Virus record (IMG/VR): IMGVR_UViG_3300017971_000722
Coordinates: 1 to 25,416 of that record
Direction: 5' to 3' (one strand)
DNA: 25,416 bases
Source: a virus
A model generated the notes under the pieces. That model searched no databases and was not told the origin of the DNA. It saw only the letters and a program-made list of their open reading frames with translations. The position numbers and the translations under genes were made by a program. Positions within the stretch are counted from its first letter, which is position 1; each line of letters begins with the position of its first letter. Positions 6,484-14,216 of this stretch are shown piece after piece.

Positions 6484-8182
6484 TTACAGCCAGCCTCAAC
6501 GCTTTCAGCTCTTCTGTGGGATGCTGGAGAGCCTTGACCTCAAGAAGCGTCAAGATAAGGCTCACCCCAGGCTCCTCAAGTGCTTGCAGAAAAATGGCAT
6601 TAAGGACAAGGACATTCTCTGGTGGTACATTAAAGAGTTTTTAGGCTTCACCGTGCCTAGAGAATGTACCTGTCAGCTTCACAACCCTGAGTTCAACTCT
6701 TTAGATTTTCCTCACAAAGCTCCCTTTGACTATGTAGCGGATATGTTCTTTGAGAATGTAAGGAACAGTATTGCTTTCGCCAATAGGACTGGCGGCAAGA
6801 CTACCAACGTAGCTATTCTTAATCATCTGGATATGTTGTTTAAGAATGGTTGTGAGGTAGCTAGTGCCGGAGCTATCAAAGACCAAGCCAATAAGGTGTA
6901 CCGTTACTTTCAGTCCTTTCACAAACACCCAGAACTTAAAAAGGCATTGTCTAAAGATCCCACTAAGTCTATGACTATCTACAAGAACGACAGTATGCTG
7001 GAGGTTGTGACTGGCAGTATTAAGGGATTGAATTCTCCTCATCCTCAGAAAGCTCGTATTGATGAAGTGGAGCTGATGGACTGGGATGTATTACAGGAAG
7101 GTCTCAGCATGAGCGTTAGTAAAGATCTTCCTAATGGAGAAGTAATAAAGGGACAGAATACATTTTTGAGTACTCGTAAATATGACATCGGCACCTTCCA
7201 ACGGCTATTGTCGGAAGCTGAAGAAAGTGGAATGGATGTCTATTGTTGGTGTATATGGGAGGTGCTTGAAAAGTGCACAAGGCAGTGTAGAGATGATCCT
7301 AAGTACAGCAATTGTCCGATAGAGTATTTCTGTAAGGGATTGGCTCACAAGTGCTCTGGATACTACAAAGTGGGAGACTTTATTGATAAGGCTAGGACTT
7401 TGAGTAAAGATGTACTAGAGGCACAGTGGCTCAACAAAAAACCATCTCAGGAAGCTCTTGTGTATGGGGGCTATTGGAACAGAGAAGTCCACATGGGGCT
7501 GAAGCCAGACTTTAAACCTACTGGACCTAATGTGATGGTTGTTGGTAGTATTGACTTTGGCAGCAGTCCTGGCCATCCTTTTGTCTACCAGAAGTCCTAT
7601 GTTGACTACAGTGACATATATAGAGCTTTGGATATTGCTGAGGATGAGCCTCTGGAAGGAAGATTCAAGATGCGTTTTTGGATCTTTTATGAATATCGCT
7701 CTTCTTCTGCTACTATGGAGCAGCATAGTGAGAAGATAAAAAATTCACCTCACTACCATCCTAATGAGATGATCTTTGCTGACCCTTCTGCTAAGCAAGC
7801 CCGTATAGATTTAGAAAATCTTTACGGTATAAATACCTACAATGCTGTAAATGCGCTGGAAGGGATTGACTTGGTGAGAGCCCATTTGCAGGTGTTCAAT
7901 GACTATGACACAGATGGTGAGCCTATTGCTTTTCTCTATTTGATTCCTGGCTACTTGGATACAGCTGATGATTTAATAGGCAGCGATGTGGAGTTTGAAC
8001 GCTATCGCTATCCGAGGGGTTTGGACGGAAAACCACAACGGTTTAAACCTCTACAGGTTGATGATCATGGGATGGACTGTATTCGTTACATTATACAGAG
8101 TTGCTATGAGCCAGAGGTGATAACGCGCTTCGCCATACCACCTCAAGAGATAATAGAGAGTGGAGGATATTGGTTCTCGTAA
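6404..8182 (+). CDS. terL: Terminase large subunit
   Basis: This is the DNA-packaging motor and headful nuclease. Numbering from the ATG at 6404 (592 aa), the ATPase has a deviant Walker A (NRTGGKT, 127-133) and Walker B RIDEVE (218-223). The RNase H-like nuclease carries D384 in [11 protein letters not shown]460 in FADPSAKQ and D553, D554 and D558 in DDHGMDC. Between them lies a cysteine-rich insert with seven Cys (281, 283, 291, 295, 304, 310, 317), probably a metal-binding knuckle. The frame is open from a GTG at 6335 and also has an ATG at 6350. The 6404 start is preferred because it overlaps the upstream gene least and has AAGGG ten bases before it. No small terminase gene is obvious nearby. 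Confidence 0.93.
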   Translation: MTVYCQAIEQYIKNQELPDWIFLHPSDYSQPQRFQLFCGMLESLDLKKRQDKAHPRLLKCLQKNGIKDKDILWWYIKEFLGFTVPRECTCQLHNPEFNSLDFPHKAPFDYVADMFFENVRNSIAFANRTGGKTTNVAILNHLDMLFKNGCEVASAGAIKDQANKVYRYFQSFHKHPELKKALSKDPTKSMTIYKNDSMLEVVTGSIKGLNSPHPQKARIDEVELMDWDVLQEGLSMSVSKDLPNGEVIKGQNTFLSTRKYDIGTFQRLLSEAEESGMDVYCWCIWEVLEKCTRQCRDDPKYSNCPIEYFCKGLAHKCSGYYKVGDFIDKARTLSKDVLEAQWLNKKPSQEALVYGGYWNREVHMGLKPDFKPTGPNVMVVGSIDFGSSPGHPFVYQKSYVDYSDIYRALDIAEDEPLEGRFKMRFWIFYEYRSSSATMEQHSEKIKNSPHYHPNEMIFADPSAKQARIDLENLYGINTYNAVNALEGIDLVRAHLQVFNDYDTDGEPIAFLYLIPGYLDTADDLIGSDVEFERYRYPRGLDGKPQRFKPLQVDDHGMDCIRYIIQSCYEPEVITRFAIPPQEIIESGGYWFS

Positions 8183-8183
8183 C

Positions 8184-8213
8184 TTTAAAAAATAAGAGAG
8201 AGAATAATATAAT
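8184..8213 (+). promoter_or_regulatory. TTTAAA-N18-TATAAT element upstream of portal
   Basis: TTTAAA (8184-8189) and TATAAT (8208-8213) are separated by exactly 18 bases, in the 67-base gap before the portal gene. Initiation would fall near 8220, upstream of the portal ribosome binding site (TGGAG at about 8234). The same pair with the same spacing, and the same ten bases TAATATAATT, recur at 18907 and 19991. Confidence 0.5.
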
Positions 8214-8249
8214 TAAAAGTGGAATATTGAATAATGGAGCATAAACAGT

Positions 8250-9713
8250 ATGTTCGATAACTACAGATTGAAGAAGCAGCTACAGAGAGAACAGTTAGAG
8301 TATGAAATCTCTCAGTACAAAGCTGCTAATAGTATAATGTCTGGAATAGAAGCAAGGTATGCTCGTCCTGACCCTGATGAGCATCTCTGGCTACAACTTG
8401 GTGAGAGTGGTGATGGTAAATACGCTGCTGCTCTCTCAGAAGAAGACCACTACGAGATGCTGGACCAGGCATGGAAGATGTTCAAGACTAACCTGTTTGC
8501 TAGAGCCATTGTTAGGAATCTCGGCAAGTTCATCCTTGGTAAAGGTCCTATTGTAAAGCCAGTCTCTGACAACCAACTCATAAAAGACAAGTGGAAAGAG
8601 TTCACCTATCTCAACAAGTGGTCTCTCAGAGAGAAGGAGATAGTAAGAAGAGTGTTCAGAGATGGAGAGGTGTTTCTTAGGAAATTCATAGACCAACAGA
8701 CAGGCGACACAAAGCTACGTTTTCTAAGAGCGCAGATGATAAGGAATCCTAAAAATGATAAAGACGTAAACAAAGCTGAAGATGTGAGTTTTGGCATAGG
8801 CACTAATAATGACGATGTAGAGGAGCCACTTACCTATTACTACTGCAAGATGAACGACTCTACTCTTATTGAGAAAATACCTGCTTCAGAAGTTATCCAC
8901 ATTAAAATCCTTACAGACAGCGATATGAAACGAGGAATGAGCTTTCTGCTTATTGCTATGCGGATGCTGACTAAGTATGACAGCTGGATGGAGGACAGGA
9001 TATCTCTGAACCAAGCACGTTCTGCTATAGCTCTAGTCCGTAAGGTTGAAGGCACAGGCAGTGCTGTAGAGAGTATAAGGGATGCATATCGGGCTGAGCA
9101 TAAGGATGCTGATAAACACAAACAAAAAGCCTTTCAACGGGGCACCGTATTGACGGCTTCAAAAGGGATCAGCTATGAAATGCTCAGCCCGAATATTCAG
9201 GCTTCCGATGTGAAAGACGACGGCAGGAACATGCTGTTAGCTATTGCTGCTGGTTGTGGCTTTCCGGAGATGATGCTCACCAGCGACTACAGCAATGCTA
9301 ATTACTCAAGCTCTATGGTAGCGCAGAATCCTTTTGTGAGAGAGATAGAGGATTGGCAGGACTTCTTTACTCATTACTATAAGAACGAGATATTCATTCC
9401 TGTCATGAAAGCCTATCAGGAGTATGGTGATAAGAAGATTCCTGATAAAGAAGATTTGGACTGCACGATAGAATGGCCCCCACTCATATTGGCTGATATT
9501 TATAAGAACAATCAGGCCAGAGAGATACAGCACCGCAACAAGATCATCTCTAAGAAGACTTGGCAGGAAAGGGAAGGACTGGACTCTGATGAGGAAGAAA
9601 GGAACATGGAAGACGAGCAAGGTAAGGATATATATTCGAATCCCTTTAACATGCCTGTATCGCCTGTGAATCAGTATTCGCAATTTGGAGATAGTGAAGA
9701 TGAATCTATGTGA
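8250..9713 (+). CDS. Portal protein
   Basis: The 487-residue protein is of normal portal length and sits directly after the terminase, as expected. Recognisable segments are NLFARAIVRNLGKFILG near residue 80 and the region GMSFLLIAMRMLTKYDSW around 230, which is typical of lambda/SPP1-type portals. The stem and crown helices follow, and the C-terminus is acidic and disordered (EERNMEDEQGKD onward). The portal forms the dodecameric ring at one capsid vertex through which terminase pumps DNA and to which the tail attaches. TGGAG lies ten bases before the ATG. The 3' end overlaps the homing endonuclease gene by 14 bases. Confidence 0.88.
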   Translation: MFDNYRLKKQLQREQLEYEISQYKAANSIMSGIEARYARPDPDEHLWLQLGESGDGKYAAALSEEDHYEMLDQAWKMFKTNLFARAIVRNLGKFILGKGPIVKPVSDNQLIKDKWKEFTYLNKWSLREKEIVRRVFRDGEVFLRKFIDQQTGDTKLRFLRAQMIRNPKNDKDVNKAEDVSFGIGTNNDDVEEPLTYYYCKMNDSTLIEKIPASEVIHIKILTDSDMKRGMSFLLIAMRMLTKYDSWMEDRISLNQARSAIALVRKVEGTGSAVESIRDAYRAEHKDADKHKQKAFQRGTVLTASKGISYEMLSPNIQASDVKDDGRNMLLAIAAGCGFPEMMLTSDYSNANYSSSMVAQNPFVREIEDWQDFFTHYYKNEIFIPVMKAYQEYGDKKIPDKEDLDCTIEWPPLILADIYKNNQAREIQHRNKIISKKTWQEREGLDSDEEERNMEDEQGKDIYSNPFNMPVSPVNQYSQFGDSEDESM

Positions 9714-10659
9714 GTGTGGATGTGGTGAAGGGTGTAAGAATAGATTTGTAAATGGTCACAATCGGAGAGGCAAGAAACAATCTAACCACCAGAGAGAAAC
9801 AGTTAGTCTGATGATGCTGAATAATAATCCTACTAAAGATCCTAAAGTGAGAGAAAAAATTCGGCAAGCTCATCTAGGGAAAACTTTATCAGAAGAGCAT
9901 AAGTTGAAATTAAGAGATCTTCATTTAGGAGATAAAAATCACTTCTATGGTAAGAAGCATTCTTTAGGATCTAGACAAAAAATGTCAGCTTCTTTAAAAG
10001 GTAGGAAGATGTCTGATGAAGCAAAGGAAAATATGAGAGCTTCTGCTAAGCGAGGAGATGACAATCCATCTAGAAGGCTAGATGTTAAAGCTAAGATAAG
10101 TACTAAAATGAAAGGAAGAACATTTTCCGATATAACTAGAAAGAAGATGAGTGAAAGAGCTAAAGGTAGGAAGCCCTCTGAAGAGACTAAAGCAAAGATT
10201 CAGGCTACTAGATTATATGGTGATGATAATCCTGCTAGGAGACCAGAGATTAGAAAGTTAATTAGTGAGAAGAACAAAGGAAGAGAAGTTTCTGAACAGA
10301 CTAGAGTTAATATGAGTATTGTTTCACTATTACGATTTCAAGACAAAACTAAACATCCTAGATGGAAGGGAGGAGCTTCTAAAGATCCCTATTGCTCTGT
10401 CTGGAAGAATAAAGAGTATAAAAGAGATCTTATGGAGAGGGATGGATTTGAATGTAAGAATCCGGATTGCTGGAATACAACAGAACGTTTGACATTGCAT
10501 CACATAGATTATGATAAGGAGAATTGCCATCCTAGTAATCTAATAACTATCTGTGGAAGCTGTAATGCTAGGGCTAACTCGAATAGAGATTATTGGAGGG
10601 AGATATACTCTTCTATTGATGGGATAAAAGAGGATGGCGCGGCAGTAATCTGTGGCTAG
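9700..10659 (+). CDS. Free-standing HNH homing endonuclease (NUMOD3-type)
   Basis: The 319-residue product starts with a cysteine-rich segment (CECGCGEGC). It then has a series of basic helix repeats of the NUMOD3 kind (about 50-200), such as GKTLSEEHKLKL, GRKMSDEAKENM and GRKPSEETKAKI, which grip DNA. An HNH nuclease follows (about 245-295): ERDGFECKNPDC, LHHIDYD and NLITICGSCNARAN. The third catalytic-motif position is Asn rather than His, giving an HNN variant known to be active in relatives. The frame is open from a TTG at 9685, but the ATG at 9700 has GGAG nine bases upstream and is preferred. It sits between portal and phosphoesterase as a mobile insertion that does not interrupt either gene. 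Confidence 0.9.
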   Translation: MNLCECGCGEGCKNRFVNGHNRRGKKQSNHQRETVSLMMLNNNPTKDPKVREKIRQAHLGKTLSEEHKLKLRDLHLGDKNHFYGKKHSLGSRQKMSASLKGRKMSDEAKENMRASAKRGDDNPSRRLDVKAKISTKMKGRTFSDITRKKMSERAKGRKPSEETKAKIQATRLYGDDNPARRPEIRKLISEKNKGREVSEQTRVNMSIVSLLRFQDKTKHPRWKGGASKDPYCSVWKNKEYKRDLMERDGFECKNPDCWNTTERLTLHHIDYDKENCHPSNLITICGSCNARANSNRDYWREIYSSIDGIKEDGAAVICG

Positions 10660-10668
10660 GAGGGTATT

Positions 10669-11997
10669 TTGGCTGCAAAGATTGAGACAGAGAGTTTACT
10701 CAAGCACCTTGTTGACCTAATTAAAAAACACGGAGAAGGGCTATCGCTAAGGAGATTTGAAGCTCTTAGCAAAGGCAAGTACAGCGAGAGACCTTATGTT
10801 ACTCGTTGGGGAAGTTGGTTGGCGGCAAAGGAGGCTGCTATTAAATATGCTAATAATAACGATATTGAGATAGCAAAAAACAAAGGCAAGAAAGAGGAAG
10901 TATTAGACTTAGACAATCCTGTAGAGCATGAAAATGCACTACTCCGCAAAGAGATAGACCACCTAAGACAGCAAATAACCTACCTGAAGAAAGAACGCGT
11001 ATCTGAGGAGGAAATAAAGAAATATCTATTTGACTTAAAAGACTTGGAGCCGGAGATCCCTAATTGGACTGTTGATTTGACCGAAGATACAGTAATAGGT
11101 GTTCCATGCCTCCAGCTATCAGATTGGCATTTTAATGAGATAGTATTCCCAGAGCAAGTATTTGGTAAGAATGAATATAATATTACTATCGCAAAAACAA
11201 GAGTAAGGAATCTTGCTAGGGCTACTATTGATCTTTTAAAGAGCCATTTAGGTGGGGATTATCCTGGCATTGTTGTTCTCCTCAATGGAGATTTCCTTAG
11301 TGGAGATATCCATGAGGACTTAACCTCTACCAATGACAAGCCTATAATGCCTGCTTTCTTGGATGTCTTTAATGTTCTCTCTTGGTTCCTGGAGACGATG
11401 CTTTCTGAGTTCAATAAGGTGATGGTGTTTGGTTGTGTTGGCAACCATCCCCGTACTACAGATAAAATACCAGCTAAGAATAAAACGTACACCAATTACG
11501 ATTGGTTGTTGTACCGGCTGGTGGAGAAGTGGTTTGAGGAGAAGGATGGGATAAATTTTTATATTTCTGATGGGGATGATTTACAGTTCAAGATCTACCA
11601 TCACCGCTACCGCATGACTCATGGTGATCAGTTCAGAGGTGGTACAGGTTTTATAGGTCCTTATGCTCCTATTACTAGAGGAGAGATAAGGAAGAGGGCT
11701 GCTGCTGAGACTCTGAACATCAACTATGATACGCTGGTGATAGGTCACTTTCACCAGCTCATGGTGTTGGACAGGGTGATTGTAAATGGCAGCTTGGTTG
11801 GATACGATGAGCTGGGAGTGAAGTCTAACTTTCCTTATCAAGATCCCAAACAAGCTCTTTGGATAACTCATCCTAGGAGAGGCATTACCATCAGCGCTCC
11901 TGTATTCTGTGACCGCAAGATGGTACAGAAGTATAGGGCTGATGGCAAGTGGGTGTCGTGGATGCCTACAGATGGAACTAACAAAGAAAAAAGCTAA
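10669..11997 (+). CDS. Calcineurin-like metallophosphoesterase with HNH-repeat-like N-terminus
   Basis: The start is a TTG at 10669 with AGGAGG five bases before it, giving 442 residues. Residues 145-400 carry all metallophosphoesterase motifs: D152 and H154 in SDWHFNE, G207-D208 in LNGDF, GNHPR at 258-262, H318 in MTHGDQF, and GHFH at 359-362. These bind two metals and hydrolyse phosphodiesters or phosphomonoesters. The N-terminal 60 residues (SLRRFEALSKGKYSE to TRWGSWLAAKEAA) resemble the small helical repeat associated with HNH homing endonucleases. A coiled coil follows at about 86-115. A DNA-binding front on a nuclease-like phosphoesterase fits a DNA-processing role. The gene follows the homing endonuclease closely, and its own function in the head module is not known. 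Confidence 0.85.
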   Translation: MAAKIETESLLKHLVDLIKKHGEGLSLRRFEALSKGKYSERPYVTRWGSWLAAKEAAIKYANNNDIEIAKNKGKKEEVLDLDNPVEHENALLRKEIDHLRQQITYLKKERVSEEEIKKYLFDLKDLEPEIPNWTVDLTEDTVIGVPCLQLSDWHFNEIVFPEQVFGKNEYNITIAKTRVRNLARATIDLLKSHLGGDYPGIVVLLNGDFLSGDIHEDLTSTNDKPIMPAFLDVFNVLSWFLETMLSEFNKVMVFGCVGNHPRTTDKIPAKNKTYTNYDWLLYRLVEKWFEEKDGINFYISDGDDLQFKIYHHRYRMTHGDQFRGGTGFIGPYAPITRGEIRKRAAAETLNINYDTLVIGHFHQLMVLDRVIVNGSLVGYDELGVKSNFPYQDPKQALWITHPRRGITISAPVFCDRKMVQKYRADGKWVSWMPTDGTNKEKS

Positions 11998-12334
11998 TTA
12001 CATACTTCAGCGTATCTACTGTGTGATACGCGAAGGAGAGGTATCGTTAGTATTCAGCAAAGACCTTGGCACTTGGTCTGGTCTGTTGAGTGGGAAGCAT
12101 ATTATAGTACATCCGTGCAGGAAAGTACTGAGCACTATGGTACATGAATTTCTACATCTCCTCTATCCGGATGCTATGGAGAGTAAGGTCTACAAGTGGG
12201 AACGTGAGATGATGCTATTGTTGACTGATAGACAGTTGGAGAACTTAGCATGTCGTCTTCCACAGATTATGAATCTTATCCCGTTTTTTGAGAATGTTTT
12301 AGAACTCAAAAAGGAACTGCAGAGGAGAAGATAA
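11972..12334 (+). CDS. Small zincin-like metalloprotease domain (120 aa)
   Basis: A single zinc-binding helix with HEFLH (H58, E59, H62) lies in STMVHEFLHLLYP, with W76-E77 or E79 as the likely third ligand. That is the minimal zincin core seen in small SprT-like or ImmA-like phage proteins. The preceding half has beta strands. No signal peptide is present, so the protein is cytoplasmic. The frame is open from 11909, but the ATG at 11972 overlaps the phosphoesterase end by only 26 bases and begins a normal protein. Upstream Shine-Dalgarno signal is weak. Its substrate is unknown; in phages such proteins may process virion or host regulatory proteins. Confidence 0.75.
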   Translation: MELTKKKANYILQRIYCVIREGEVSLVFSKDLGTWSGLLSGKHIIVHPCRKVLSTMVHEFLHLLYPDAMESKVYKWEREMMLLLTDRQLENLACRLPQIMNLIPFFENVLELKKELQRRR

Positions 12335-12335
12335 A

Positions 12336-13181
12336 ATGAAGATCAGAAAGACATTTCTAATATTTCTATTGTCGAGTTTTTTGGCGGCTGGATGTTTAGT
12401 AACGACTACCAGCAACATCCAGTATTATGATAGTAAGGTTTCATGTGATTCTTTAGAAGAAGCCTTTAGATCCCAGTTTGTTGTTAAAACAGTTTTTTAT
12501 ACTGCCCAAGGGGCTGAAGTGCCTATTAAGGCAAAGTCTACACATATTGGAGACGGATATCTCCTCATACTTACTCATTGCTGCGATAATGATATCGAAG
12601 CAAGTCCTGATCTAGCTCGTTATGTTGGGTTAAATGCTACAAAAAGATATTTCATAGATGAGAAAGAGTTGGAATGGGTTGGTAAGATAGATGATGTTAC
12701 TTTGTTGTATGCTGATTGGCTGAAAGAATATCCTACTAGTCCTGCTTTTGGTGATAGTGATAATCTGAAAGTTGGGAACGAGGTTTTTGTATATGGTTAT
12801 AGCAATGGTCTAGTCTTTAACTTCAAAAGAGGCGAAGTTTCCTGTGTTGATATGGAGACTATGAATGAAGATTACAAACAATACTATCATTATGGGAATT
12901 TGGCTTTTGTAATTTCTATTCCATTGAATTCTGGCGATAGTGGCAGTCCTGTTTTTGCTTTGCATGATGGGGAACTTGAAATCATTGGGGTGGTTGTTGC
13001 TGGGTGGGTCACCAGGATGGCGGGTCAATCACAGGGGCTGTGTTTTGCTTTGAGGAGTAATTTTGTGAAGAAGTGTATTGAAAAAATAAAATTAGGAGAA
13101 CCATTGGAAGTAGAGAAGGAAAGTAATGAAATAATTAAAGGCTGGAGTGATGACGACTTCGGCATGCCACATTATAGATAA
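12336..13181 (+). CDS. Lipoprotein trypsin-like serine protease
   Basis: The 281-residue protein has a lipoprotein signal: KIRK, a hydrophobic core, then the lipobox LAAGC with C20 as the lipidated cysteine. The chymotrypsin-fold triad is intact. H81 lies in LTHCCD, D119 or D120 in GKIDDVTLLYA, and S202 in NSGDSGSPVF. The chain should therefore be an active, membrane-tethered serine protease outside the cytoplasm. HtrA-like phage proteases are rare; this one lacks a PDZ domain and has several cysteines (C82, C83, C170). The gene follows its upstream neighbour after one base with GAGGAGA before its ATG. It is likely a lysogenic-conversion or exclusion factor rather than a virion part, but this is inference. 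Confidence 0.8.
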   Translation: MKIRKTFLIFLLSSFLAAGCLVTTTSNIQYYDSKVSCDSLEEAFRSQFVVKTVFYTAQGAEVPIKAKSTHIGDGYLLILTHCCDNDIEASPDLARYVGLNATKRYFIDEKELEWVGKIDDVTLLYADWLKEYPTSPAFGDSDNLKVGNEVFVYGYSNGLVFNFKRGEVSCVDMETMNEDYKQYYHYGNLAFVISIPLNSGDSGSPVFALHDGELEIIGVVVAGWVTRMAGQSQGLCFALRSNFVKKCIEKIKLGEPLEVEKESNEIIKGWSDDDFGMPHYR

Positions 13182-13195
13182 GGAGATAGGAGAGC

Positions 13196-13594
13196 ATGAA
13201 AAAATTTATCTTATTTTTTATTACTCTGAGTTTTGTAATTATATCTAGTTCTGTAATAGCTTTCAACATTTTCGAGTGGCCTAGCAAGCTGCCTGATACT
13301 CCTCTTAAGGAAGTTCGTTGGACTAACAATATGCTTTGGGAGGTGTATGATGCTAATGGGGACGGTAGGATTGATTGTGCATTAGGCTGGAAGAAATGGT
13401 ATCCGAGTGAAAGGAAGTATGAGTGGAGTGTTAAAATAGGAAAGCCATTGTACTATTGGCTCGACTTGGATGAGAACTGTGAAGGAGTGCATAGAGGAGT
13501 TGATGGGGAGATGGTATTTTCTCATGAAGAGTATCTGTATGATAAGCGCAAGGATGGCCTAAATGGAAATGAAGAAGTAGGTTACAGAGGATAA
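13196..13594 (+). CDS. Secreted EF-hand-like protein (132 aa)
   Basis: The first 22 residues are a Sec signal ending at VIA-FN. The mature protein is Trp- and Tyr-rich. It includes one calcium-loop motif, DANGDGRID (residues 52-60), of the EF-hand or dockerin type, and a second acidic stretch (DLDENCEG). Two cysteines (in IDCAL and DENCEG) could pair after export. No enzyme motif is visible. The gene follows the lipoprotein protease by 14 bases with GGAGA and AGGAGAGC before the ATG, so it is likely co-expressed with it. A second secreted protein with a similar calcium loop lies at 18941. Confidence 0.7.
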   Translation: MKKFILFFITLSFVIISSSVIAFNIFEWPSKLPDTPLKEVRWTNNMLWEVYDANGDGRIDCALGWKKWYPSERKYEWSVKIGKPLYYWLDLDENCEGVHRGVDGEMVFSHEEYLYDKRKDGLNGNEEVGYRG

Positions 13595-13606
13595 GGAGAG
13601 TGTATT

Positions 13607-13918
13607 ATGACTGCTGTAGCAAATAGCTTTTATGAAGATCATACTGGGATGATTTGGTATATTGATGATTCTGGCAACATAAGTCCCTCAATTGAATCTG
13701 GCTCTACTTGGTGTGACACTACTAATGGTGACTACAAGATTTATGATGGTACTGAATGGAAGAAGTATGAATGGAAAGAGGCTGAAGAGGAAGAAGATAA
13801 ACTCTCAAAATTGAAGCTCGACTGGTATGATAGATTCAATAAAAAAATAAAAAAGAAAATAGAAAAACCTACAGAAGAAGAACAGCTTGAGATAGGCGGC
13901 CGATTCCTTGATATATAA
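13607..13918 (+). CDS. Hypothetical protein (103 aa)
   Basis: No family was recognised. A strong ribosome binding site (TAAGGAGAG) precedes the ATG. The N-terminal half is strand-rich and contains SGNISPSIESG and NGDYKIYDGTEW. The C-terminal half is a highly charged Lys/Glu helix (about 57-95). The TTG start of the next gene lies inside its last codons. It has the look of a small virion or assembly accessory, but nothing supports a specific role. Confidence 0.6.
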   Translation: MTAVANSFYEDHTGMIWYIDDSGNISPSIESGSTWCDTTNGDYKIYDGTEWKKYEWKEAEEEEDKLSKLKLDWYDRFNKKIKKKIEKPTEEEQLEIGGRFLDI

Positions 13919-14216
13919 AACCTGCACCCATCCTGAACACAAAGGTAGGAGGAATATACCTCTTACCTATTTTTCTAAGCATCCTAAGACTAAAGATGGC
14001 CGACAGTCTATTTGCAAGGAATGCAACAGGAGAGCTGCTAGAGAGAGAGTCAGAAGGTTACAGAAAGAAAAAAAGAAGATAAAACCAAGGCAGGATTACA
14101 AGGAGCCTCTGGAAGAACTGGATTATCATGAGCTGAAGGAGGACTTGGACTATAAGGAGCCTTGGAACAGTAGAACTCTATTGAAGGATCTTAGTATAGA
14201 CGAGAATGGCAGTTGA
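13908..14216 (+). CDS. Small zinc-finger protein (102 aa)
   Basis: The frame starts with a TTG at 13908, preceded by AGGCGG eight bases upstream; no other start is available nearby. Residues 4-46 form a zinc-binding unit: C6 with H8 or H11, then C36 and C39 in SICKECNRR. Between them is the YFSKHPKTKDGRQ turn. This pattern is common at the N-termini of phage endonuclease VII-like proteins and small recombination-associated zinc fingers. Here the domain is followed only by a basic stretch and a Glu/Leu/Tyr repeat tail (YKEPLEELDY, LDYKEPWN). DNA or RNA binding is likely. It overlaps both neighbours by 11 bases. Confidence 0.6.
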   Translation: MIYKTCTHPEHKGRRNIPLTYFSKHPKTKDGRQSICKECNRRAARERVRRLQKEKKKIKPRQDYKEPLEELDYHELKEDLDYKEPWNSRTLLKDLSIDENGS

